A DNA stretch of 10,204 bases from an uncultured Collinsella sp. (GTDB lineage: Bacteria > Actinomycetota > Coriobacteriia > Coriobacteriales > Coriobacteriaceae): positions 1 through 10,204 of the forward strand of contig CABUWD010000075.1 in assembly GCA_902495155.1 (NCBI GenBank), given 5' to 3'. Below are positions 1 through 7,941 of the stretch, piece by piece. The position numbers and the translations under genes are program-made. The number at the start of each line of letters is the position of its first letter. The stretch's first letter is position 1. The notes beneath the pieces were generated by a model that was not told the origin of the DNA, made no database searches, and was given only the letters and a program-made list of their open reading frames with translations.

Positions 1-6
1 ATTTCT

Positions 7-15
7 TGCTATCAT
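7..15 (+). promoter_or_regulatory. Candidate extended -10 promoter element upstream of adhE
   Basis: The bases TGCTATCAT match an extended -10 box (TGn followed by a hexamer differing from TATAAT at one position). Transcription would start near position 22 and give a leader of about 34 nt before the adhE ATG. Any -35 element lies outside the window, so this cannot be confirmed. No full inverted repeat of the kind bound by a redox repressor such as Rex is visible in the 55 available bases. Confidence 0.3.
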
Positions 16-55
16 GCAAGGCGTAGGGTAAATCTCCGATCGCAAGGAGACACAA

Positions 56-2704
56 ATGGTGAAAAAGTCACCGGAAAACACTACTCCCGCAATTGTGGAC
101 AACGTAGAGGCGCTTGAGGCCAAGCTCGCTCAGATGCGAGAGGCCCAGGCGCTTTTTGCTACGTACACGCAGGAGCAGGTCGACAAGATCTTCTATGAGG
201 CCGCCATGGCCGCCAACAAGGCTCGTATCCCGTTGGCGAAGATGGCCATCGAGGAGACCGGCCGCGGCGTTCTTGAGGACAAGGTCATCAAGAACCACTA
301 CGCCGCAGAGTACATCTACAACGCTTACAAGAACACCAAGACCTGTGGTGTCCTGGAGCGCGACGAGGCTTACGGCATCACCAAGATCGCCGAGCCCATC
401 GGCATCGTGGGCGCCGTCATCCCGACGACCAACCCCACCTCCACCGCGATCTTCAAGACGCTGATCTGCCTGAAGACCCGCAACGCCATCATCATCTCCC
501 CGCACCCGGCTGCCGCCAAGTGCACCATCGCCGCCGCCAAGCTCGTGCTTGACGCCGCCGTCAAGGCCGGCGCCCCCGAGGGCATCATCGGCTGGGTCGA
601 TGTCCCCTCCATCGAGCTGACTAACATGGTCATGCGCGACGTCGACATCATCCTCGCCACCGGTGGCCCGGGCATGGTCAAGGCCGCCTACTCCTCGGGC
701 AAGCCCGCCCTGGGCGTTGGCGCCGGTAACACCCCGGTCGTCATCGACGACACAGCCGACGTGCTGCTCGCCGTCAACTCCATCATCCACTCCAAGACCT
801 TCGACAACGGCATGATCTGCGCTTCCGAGCAGTCCGTGACCGTCATCGACACCATCTACGACCAGGTCAAGGCCGAGTTCCAGAAGCGCGGCTGCTACTT
901 CGTCAAGCAGGGTGCCGAGATGGAGGCCCTGCGTGCCGCCATGTTCAAGAACGGCGCTCTCGATCACCGCATCCCCGGCATGGCTGCCGCCAAGATCGCC
1001 GAGCTCGCCGGTATCGAGGTTCCCGCCAAGACCAAGATCCTGATCGCCGAGGTCACCTCCACCGACCCCGCCAAGGAGGAGTTCTCCCACGAGAAGCTCT
1101 CCCCGGTCCTGGCCATGTACCACGCCAAGGACTTCCAGGAGGCCGTCGACAAGGCCGAGCACCTGGTGCTCGCCGGTGGCCCGGGCCACACCGCCTCTCT
1201 GTACGTGCACCCCGCCCAGGCCGAGAAGATCAGCCTGTTCGAGCACGTCATGAAGGCCTGCCGCATCGTCATCAACACCCCGTCCTCGCACGGTGGCATC
1301 GGTGACCTGTACAACTTTGGCATGAAGCCGTCTCTGACCCTGGGCTGCGGCTCCTGGGGCGGCAACTCCGTCTCCGAGAACGTTGGGGTGAAGCACTTGA
1401 TCAACGTTAAGACTGTGGCCGAGCGCCGTGAGAACATGCTGTGGTTCCGCGCTCCCGAGAAGGTCTACTTCAAGAAGGGTTCCACGCCCGTCGCCCTCGA
1501 CGAGCTGGGCAACGTCATGGGCAAGAAGCGCGCCTTCATCGTTACCGACCAGTTCCTCTTCAAGAATGGCAACACCCGCGCCATCGAGGCCAAGCTCGAC
1601 GAGATGGGCATCGCCCACGACTGCTTCTACGACGTCGAGCCCGATCCGTCGCTGCAGTGCGCACGTCGCGGCGCCAAGCAGATGGCTCTCTTTGAGCCGG
1701 ACGTCATCATCGCCGTCGGCGGTGGCTCCGCTATGGACGCCGGCAAGATCATGTGGATGATGTACGAGCACCCCGAGTGCAAGTTTGAGGACATGGCCAT
1801 GGACTTCATGGACATCCGCAAGCGTATCTTCACCTTCCCCGAGATGGGCAAGAAGGCCTACTTCGTCGCCGTCCCGACCTCCTCGGGTACCGGCTCCGAG
1901 TGCACGCCGTTCGCCATCATCACCGACAAGGAGACCGGCATCAAGTGGCCGCTCGCCGACTACGCGCTGCTCCCCAACATGGCTATCGTCGACGCCGACA
2001 ACTGCATGACCGCCCCGCGCGGCCTGACCGCTGCCTCCGGCATCGACGTCATGACCCACGCCATCGAGTCCTACGTCTCCATCATGGCTTCCGACTACAC
2101 CAAGGGCCTCTCCGAGCGCGCTGCCAAGCTCGTCTTTGAGAACCTGCCCTCCAGCTTCACGAACGGCGCCAAGGACCCGCACGCCCGCGAGGAGATGCAC
2201 AACGCCTCCTGCATGGCCGGTATGGCCTTCGCCAACGCCTTCCTGGGCCTCAACCACTCCATGGCCCACAAGCTCGGCGCTTTCCATCACCTGCCCCACG
2301 GCATCGCTAACGCCGTCATCCTGACCCGCGTCATGCGCTACAACGCCGCCGAGGCTCCCGTCAAGATGGGTACCTTCTCCCAGTATCCTTACCCTAACGC
2401 GCTGCACAACTACGCCGAGATGGCCAAGTACTGCGGCATCGAGGGCAAGGACGACAAGGAGGTCTTCGAGAACTTCATCACGAAGCTCGAGGAGCTCAAG
2501 GACTTCATCGGTGTCAAGAAGACCATCGCCGACTACGGTGTTGACGAGCAGTACTTCCTCGACACCCTCGACGAGATGACCGAGCAGGCATTCAACGACC
2601 AGTGCACCGGCGCTAACCCGCGCTACCCGCTCATGAGCGAGATCAAGGAGCTCTACCTGGACGCCTACTACGGCCGCGAGCCCCAGGACTACGCCGTCTG
2701 CTAG
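56..2704 (+). CDS. adhE: Bifunctional acetaldehyde-CoA/alcohol dehydrogenase AdhE
   Basis: This 882-residue cytosolic enzyme reduces acetyl-CoA to acetaldehyde and then ethanol, using two NADH, and so regenerates NAD+ in mixed-acid fermentation. The N-terminal half (about 15-445) is a CoA-acylating aldehyde dehydrogenase: GVGAGNTP at 221-228 and the catalytic cysteine C255 in MICASEQS. The C-terminal half (about 465-870) is an iron-dependent alcohol dehydrogenase: GGGSAMDAGK at 555-564, and the metal ligands D664, H668, H734 and H748, which sit at a constant +11 offset from those I recall for E. coli AdhE. Length is typical for AdhE (about 870-890), and both active sites look intact. The ATG is preceded by AAGGAGA at 44-50 with 5 nt spacing. 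AdhE family proteins usually form spirosome filaments; nothing here indicates otherwise. It is followed by a GC-rich hairpin and a kinase-fold gene on the same strand. Confidence 0.97.
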   Translation: MVKKSPENTTPAIVDNVEALEAKLAQMREAQALFATYTQEQVDKIFYEAAMAANKARIPLAKMAIEETGRGVLEDKVIKNHYAAEYIYNAYKNTKTCGVLERDEAYGITKIAEPIGIVGAVIPTTNPTSTAIFKTLICLKTRNAIIISPHPAAAKCTIAAAKLVLDAAVKAGAPEGIIGWVDVPSIELTNMVMRDVDIILATGGPGMVKAAYSSGKPALGVGAGNTPVVIDDTADVLLAVNSIIHSKTFDNGMICASEQSVTVIDTIYDQVKAEFQKRGCYFVKQGAEMEALRAAMFKNGALDHRIPGMAAAKIAELAGIEVPAKTKILIAEVTSTDPAKEEFSHEKLSPVLAMYHAKDFQEAVDKAEHLVLAGGPGHTASLYVHPAQAEKISLFEHVMKACRIVINTPSSHGGIGDLYNFGMKPSLTLGCGSWGGNSVSENVGVKHLINVKTVAERRENMLWFRAPEKVYFKKGSTPVALDELGNVMGKKRAFIVTDQFLFKNGNTRAIEAKLDEMGIAHDCFYDVEPDPSLQCARRGAKQMALFEPDVIIAVGGGSAMDAGKIMWMMYEHPECKFEDMAMDFMDIRKRIFTFPEMGKKAYFVAVPTSSGTGSECTPFAIITDKETGIKWPLADYALLPNMAIVDADNCMTAPRGLTAASGIDVMTHAIESYVSIMASDYTKGLSERAAKLVFENLPSSFTNGAKDPHAREEMHNASCMAGMAFANAFLGLNHSMAHKLGAFHHLPHGIANAVILTRVMRYNAAEAPVKMGTFSQYPYPNALHNYAEMAKYCGIEGKDDKEVFENFITKLEELKDFIGVKKTIADYGVDEQYFLDTLDEMTEQAFNDQCTGANPRYPLMSEIKELYLDAYYGREPQDYAVC

Positions 2705-2723
2705 TTTTTAGCACGGTTTTTTG

Positions 2724-2760
2724 CGGCGGGGGTGCACGGGTGTTTCACACACCCCCGCCG
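2724..2760 (+). terminator. GC-rich hairpin downstream of adhE (possible terminator or attenuator)
   Basis: A perfect 11-bp inverted repeat (CGGCGGGGGTG at 2724-2734 with CACCCCCGCCG at 2750-2760) begins 19 nt after the adhE stop. Its 15-nt loop region contains a competing 6-bp hairpin, GGGTGT (2738-2743) with ACACCC (2749-2754). No T-run follows on the plus strand; the two T-runs (2705-2709 and 2717-2722) lie before the stem. This is not a standard intrinsic terminator. It could be a weak terminator, an mRNA 3'-end stabiliser, or a partial attenuator before the downstream kinase-fold gene. Confidence 0.45.
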
Positions 2761-2793
2761 TCGCTTCTATCGCATCGTTGAAAGGATGCAACC

Positions 2794-3558
2794 ATGCTGC
2801 TACCCGATTCCAAGACCGAGCTCGTCCGCCGTGGCAACAAGGTCGTTTACGACCTGGGCGACAAGATCGTCAAGGTCTTTAACGAGACCAAGCCTGTCTC
2901 CGACGTGTTCAACGAGGCTTTGAATCTTGCCCGCATCAATGAGTGCGGCATCCGCAGCCCCAAGGCTCTCGAGGTTTCCCAGCTCGAGAACGCCAACGGC
3001 TGGGCGCTCGTGACCGAGAAGGTTCCGGGCACCACCCTTGCCGAGAAGATGACTGCCGAGCCCCAGCGCTTTGGTGAGTACCTCGAGATGTTCGTCGACC
3101 TCCAGATCGAGATCCACGGCTACACCTCCCCGCTGCTCAACCGTCAGCGCGACAAGTTCGCCCGCATGATCGACAGCCTTGATCAGCTCAATGCCACCAC
3201 GCGCTACAACCTTCAGGAGCGTCTGGACGGCATGACCAAGGAGTTCAAGGTCTGCCACGGCGACTTCAACCCCTCCAACGTCATCGTCGGCGACGACGGC
3301 CAGCTCTATGTGTGCGACTGGGCACACGCCACCCAGGGCTCCCCTGCTGCCGACGTTGCCACCACCTACCTGCTCTTTGCCCTCAACAGCAAGGACCAGG
3401 CCGAGGCCTACCTGGAGCTCTACTGCGACCGTGCCGACATGCCCATGCAGGTCGTGCGTCAGTGGACGAGCATCGTCGCCGCTTCCGAGCTCGCTCGTAA
3501 GCGCAACGTGAACGATGAGTTCCTGAAGAACTGGATCGACGTCGTCGATTATCAGTAA
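2794..3558 (+). CDS. APH/choline-kinase-fold phosphotransferase, substrate unknown
   Basis: This 254-residue soluble protein has the small-molecule kinase core of the aminoglycoside phosphotransferase (APH) superfamily. K27 in IVKVF is the likely ATP-binding lysine, and E41 in the next helix the likely partner glutamate. The hinge region is near VTEKVPGTTL (73-82). The catalytic loop is HGDFNPSN (155-162) with D157 as base and N162 as metal ligand, followed by the DFG-equivalent D175-W176. SPAADVATT (183-191) after it resembles a subfamily of uncharacterised bacterial APH-like proteins rather than true resistance enzymes. The ATG is supported by GAAAGGA at 2780-2786, 7 nt upstream. It lies 89 bases after adhE on the same strand, with the hairpin between them, so it may be partly co-transcribed. 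A strong intrinsic terminator follows the stop. Fold and kinase-type activity are well supported; the substrate cannot be told, and antibiotic resistance should not be assumed. Confidence 0.85.
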   Translation: MLLPDSKTELVRRGNKVVYDLGDKIVKVFNETKPVSDVFNEALNLARINECGIRSPKALEVSQLENANGWALVTEKVPGTTLAEKMTAEPQRFGEYLEMFVDLQIEIHGYTSPLLNRQRDKFARMIDSLDQLNATTRYNLQERLDGMTKEFKVCHGDFNPSNVIVGDDGQLYVCDWAHATQGSPAADVATTYLLFALNSKDQAEAYLELYCDRADMPMQVVRQWTSIVAASELARKRNVNDEFLKNWIDVVDYQ

Positions 3559-3591
3559 TATCTGAGCGATTTATTTCGCATCGGAGGCATA

Positions 3592-3660
3592 ATGGAAAAC
3601 CCCGCAGCTCGCATGGGCTGTGGGGTTTTCCTTTTAGATATCGAGGATGCTACAAGATAA
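3592..3660 (+). CDS. Possible 22-codon small ORF overlapping the terminator
   Basis: An ATG at 3592 lies 4 nt after GGAGG (3583-3587) and opens a 22-codon frame ending in TAA at 3658-3660. It starts MENPAARMGCGVF and ends DIEDATR. Nearly the first two thirds are encoded by the stem, loop and T-tail of the downstream terminator, so most full transcripts of the kinase-fold gene would end inside it. It has no recognisable domain. The most likely explanation is chance, since the terminator dictates the codons. A translated ORF that disturbs termination is possible but unsupported beyond the ribosome binding site. Confidence 0.15.
   Translation: MENPAARMGCGVFLLDIEDATR
3594..3635 (+). terminator. 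Strong intrinsic terminator after the kinase-fold gene
   Basis: GGAAAACCCCGCAG at 3594-3607 pairs with CTGTGGGGTTTTCC at 3618-3631 (14 bp with one G-U). The pairing can extend inward to a GCAT loop at 3611-3614. TTTT at 3632-3635 follows directly. This is a classic rho-independent terminator on the plus strand, 35 nt past the stop at 3558. The symmetrical A/T flanks of the stem mean it could also act as a back-up terminator for minus-strand transcripts that pass the proS hairpin. Confidence 0.88.
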
Positions 3661-3706
3661 TAGGACGGCCCCGCATCTCCCCGATTGGAGAAATGCGGGG
3701 CCGTCC
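3653..3706 (-). terminator. Terminator at the end of the uppS-proS operon
   Basis: GGACGGCCCCGCAT (3663-3676) and ATGCGGGGCCGTCC (3693-3706) form a perfect 14-bp stem. An inner CTCC/GGAG helix caps it, with an AA bulge and a six-base loop. On the minus strand the stem begins 30 nt after the proS stop and is followed by a moderately T-rich tail (TATTATCTT). On the plus strand the bases after the stem are not T-rich. The placement and tail fit termination of the minus-strand operon. Confidence 0.75.
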
Positions 3707-3736
3707 CACATATCGAACTACAAGCGAAATCGTCGA

Positions 3737-5458
<1,722 letters not shown>

Positions 5459-6541
5459 TTATTTCTCCTCAATAAGCTTGTCGACCTCTGCCATAAGCGC
5501 GTCGACAATTTGGTCCTCAGCTACTTTACCAATGATCTGGCCATGCGAAAAGAGCAAGGCCTGACCACGTCCGCAAGCAACGCCCAGGTCGGCATCAGAA
5601 GCCTCGCCGGGGCCATTAACGGCACATCCCATAACGGCAATCGAAAGCGGCGCGGTATAGTTCTTAAGCCGCTCGGTTACTTCCTCGGCAATGGGAATAA
5701 GGTTAACCTGGCAGCGGGCGCACGTGGGGCACGAGACAATCTCGGGGCCACGGCGACGCAGGCCCAACGACTGCAGAATACCCCAGGCAACCGGCGGCTC
5801 CTCAACCGGATCGGCTGTGAGCGACACACGCATGGTGTCGCCAATGCCTTCGGAAAGCAAGATACCCAAGCCTACAGAGCTCTTGATGGTGCCCTGGAGC
5901 TTGGTCCCCGCCTCCGTCACGCCCAGGTGAAGCGGAACGTGGGGAATCTCACGCGACAGGGCTCGATAGGTATCGAGCGTCGTTTGCACGCTATGGGCCT
6001 TGGCCGAAAGCACAATGTTCGTAAAGCCGCGGTCCTCAAAGTGCTTGACGAAGCGCTCGCTCGACATCACGAGCTTTTCGGGCTGCGTGAGGTCTTCGCG
6101 CTCGGCGATATCCTGCTCAAGCGAACCAGCGTTGACACCGATGCGAATTGCGCAGCCCGCAGCACCCGCGGCATCGATGACAGCATCGACCTTGGCCCAA
6201 TCGCCGATATTACCGGGATTGATGCGGAGCTTGGCGGCACCGGCCTCTACAGCGCCAATGGCCAGCTTGTGGTTAAAGTGGATATCGGCAACGATTGGCA
6301 CCGGAGACTCGGCACAGATGGTGCGGAAACCCTCAAGCGCGGCCTCAGTGGGCACGCTCACACGCACGATATCGCAGCCAGCCTGCGCCAACGCGCGCAC
6401 TTGCGCAAGTGTTGCCTTGGCATCAGCGGTATCGGTGCAGGTCATGGATTGGACCACCACCGGCGCACCGCCACCGATCTGCACACCGCCCACATGCACG
6501 GGGCGCGTCAAATCGCGAGGCAAAGGATGGGATAAAGACAA
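5459..6541 (-). CDS. ispG: 4-hydroxy-3-methylbut-2-enyl diphosphate synthase IspG (GcpE)
   Basis: IspG carries out the penultimate MEP-pathway step, reductive ring opening of 2-C-methyl-D-erythritol 2,4-cyclodiphosphate to HMBPP, using a [4Fe-4S] cluster. With the TTG start the protein has 360 residues. It opens with a TIM-barrel domain (GGVQIGGGAPVVVQSMT at about 18-34, ADIHFNHKLA near 85-94, LRINPGNIG near 105-113). The cluster domain has C271 and C274 in CPTC, C306 in MGCAVNGPGE and E313, the four expected ligands with nearly the same numbering as E. coli. The frame is open up to an ATG at 6628, but those 29 extra residues overlap the rseP end and do not resemble IspG. GGGGAG at 6550-6555 lies 8 nt before the TTG at 6541. 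A GTG at 6548-6550 is the alternative but overlaps that site. It sits between rseP and proS, and its TAA abuts the proS ATG. Confidence 0.95.
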   Translation of the reverse strand: MSLSHPLPRDLTRPVHVGGVQIGGGAPVVVQSMTCTDTADAKATLAQVRALAQAGCDIVRVSVPTEAALEGFRTICAESPVPIVADIHFNHKLAIGAVEAGAAKLRINPGNIGDWAKVDAVIDAAGAAGCAIRIGVNAGSLEQDIAEREDLTQPEKLVMSSERFVKHFEDRGFTNIVLSAKAHSVQTTLDTYRALSREIPHVPLHLGVTEAGTKLQGTIKSSVGLGILLSEGIGDTMRVSLTADPVEEPPVAWGILQSLGLRRRGPEIVSCPTCARCQVNLIPIAEEVTERLKNYTAPLSIAVMGCAVNGPGEASDADLGVACGRGQALLFSHGQIIGKVAEDQIVDALMAEVDKLIEEK

Positions 6542-6549
6542 TCCAAACA

Positions 6550-6555
6550 CTCCCC
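6550..6555 (-). promoter_or_regulatory. Ribosome binding site that decides the ispG start
   Basis: GGGGAG on the minus strand begins with the last base of the rseP TAG stop and lies 8 nt before the TTG at 6541. It is the only good Shine-Dalgarno match near the IspG-like N-terminus, and it favours the TTG over both the upstream ATG (6628) and the GTG (6550). Confidence 0.6.
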
Positions 6556-7916
6556 TACAGAATAAATCGAAGGATGTCGGAACGAAGCATATAGACAAAC
6601 AGCAGCACAAAGAGCGCGATGCCCACATAGCTCACAATCGTCTGGACCTTGAGCGGAAGCTCGCGGCCCACAATCTTTTGAATGATCTCGATGACCAGCT
6701 TGCCGCCATCGAGTGGTGGGATGGGCAGCAGGTTCATAAAGCCAAGCGAGAACGAAATGAGGGCGGCAAACGAAAGGAATGTGGCAGGACCGGCAGCAGC
6801 AGCCTGTGAGGACATAACGCTAATACCCACGATCGAAGAAGACTGATCGAGAATCTCCATCGTATGCTGCGGCTGGAGCAGGCGCATCACGCCCTCCGCG
6901 GTCTGCACAACATAGGAGAATGACAGACGCGCCGAGGTGATGGGGTCCAAACGGACTACCTGCGTAGAGGCATACACACCTAGGCGCTCGTCCTCTTTGA
7001 GCGCAACCGTGGTCGAATGCTGCTTGCCGTCACGCTCGTACTCGATGGCGATATCGTCCTTACCGGCGGCCTTGCCGATGGCATCGTAAACGTTCATCCA
7101 TGTGGAGCACGATACACCGTCAACCGAAAGGATCGCATCACCAGCCTCGATACCCGCCTTGGCGGCAATAGACCCCTCGTCAACCTGACCGATCACGTTG
7201 GTATCGATCGGCACGGTGACGCCCGCAATGGAATAGATGCTCATAAGCAGCAAAAAACCCGTCAGGATATTGACGAGAATGCCCGCGAGCAGCATAAAGG
7301 CGCGCTTGAGAAAGCCCTGGCCAAGATAAGTGTGCGAGCGCTCTTGCGCCAAGAAATCAGCCTCGCCGCACGGCAGCTCCCACACATCGCCCTCGGCAGT
7401 CGCATGCTCTCGATCGAACCGGCGGCCGTCAAAGGTGGTGTAACCCGCCGCGTCTCGCGGCAGCGTCTGATACTTGGTGGGATAGTAGCTCGGCGAGGGT
7501 TTCTCCCCTTCCTCATACCAGGGAGCGATGGAGCCCCAGCCCAGCAACAGAGCACAAGCCTCGAGCACATCCTCCTCGGAAAGCTCGAGCTCGACAGCAA
7601 GGTCGGCCACGGTCACGCGACCATGACGGTAGATAGCCGCGAGCACGCGATCGGCGCAGGAGACATCGGTCGGATCCATACCGCAGATGGCAGCGTAGCC
7701 ACCCAGCAGCAGCGGGGTCACGCCAAACTTGGTTCCAATGCGACGCGACGTGTAATGGATGTCAAAGCGGCACGGCAGGCCCAAAAAGAACTCGGTCACA
7801 CGGACGCCGCAGGCACGCGCCGCCAAAAAGTGGCCGCCCTCGTGCAAAAACACGAGGACGGAAAGCATCAGCAGGCCCCAAAAGACCGATGAGAGAACGC
7901 TCAGAACAGTATCCAT
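6555..7916 (-). CDS. rseP: RseP-family site-2 zinc metalloprotease (M50) with inserted winged-helix-like domain
   Basis: This is an integral membrane protease of the site-2 family that cuts substrates such as anti-sigma factors or signal-peptide remnants within the membrane. Counting from the ATG (453 residues): membrane helix 1 carries HEGGH (25-29); a GGY loop lies near 72; helix 2 is near 205-230; a PDZ domain spans about 235-315; and the helix with LLPIPPLDGG (396-405) supplies the third zinc ligand D403. A last helix ends the protein. Residues about 82-190 are extra. The first 50 (ADRVLAAI, TVADLAVELELSEEDV, LLLGWGSI) read as a winged helix-turn-helix, followed by an aromatic, charged linker. 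At helix 2 the usual AGPxxN is AGILVN. The frame could begin at a TTG (7931), but AAGGA touches it with no spacer, so the ATG is preferred although 15 nt from that site. It lies between dxr and ispG. Confidence 0.92.
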   Translation of the reverse strand: MDTVLSVLSSVFWGLLMLSVLVFLHEGGHFLAARACGVRVTEFFLGLPCRFDIHYTSRRIGTKFGVTPLLLGGYAAICGMDPTDVSCADRVLAAIYRHGRVTVADLAVELELSEEDVLEACALLLGWGSIAPWYEEGEKPSPSYYPTKYQTLPRDAAGYTTFDGRRFDREHATAEGDVWELPCGEADFLAQERSHTYLGQGFLKRAFMLLAGILVNILTGFLLLMSIYSIAGVTVPIDTNVIGQVDEGSIAAKAGIEAGDAILSVDGVSCSTWMNVYDAIGKAAGKDDIAIEYERDGKQHSTTVALKEDERLGVYASTQVVRLDPITSARLSFSYVVQTAEGVMRLLQPQHTMEILDQSSSIVGISVMSSQAAAAGPATFLSFAALISFSLGFMNLLPIPPLDGGKLVIEIIQKIVGRELPLKVQTIVSYVGIALFVLLFVYMLRSDILRFIL

Positions 7917-7941
7917 AAAACGAAAAAGCAATCCTTATGGG

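Noticed and set aside
68..2407. 779-codon open frame on the minus strand opposite adhE
   Set aside because: Its protein is Gly/Val/Asp/Leu-rich with no domain. It mirrors the strong third-position G/C bias of adhE, which removes stop codons on the opposite strand. No ribosome binding site or family match is seen.
2794..3558. Reading the kinase-fold gene as an antibiotic resistance determinant
   Set aside because: Only the generic APH-superfamily core is present; there is no mobile-element context and the base composition matches its neighbours.
6542..6628. N-terminal extension of ispG to the ATG at 6628
   Set aside because: The extra Cys/Phe-rich residues overlap the rseP 3' end by 74 bases, do not match IspG, and a better-placed ribosome binding site exists at 6550-6555.
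7017..7892. 291-codon plus-strand open frame opposite rseP
   Set aside because: Shadow frame, His/Arg/Gln-rich, no start signals or motifs.
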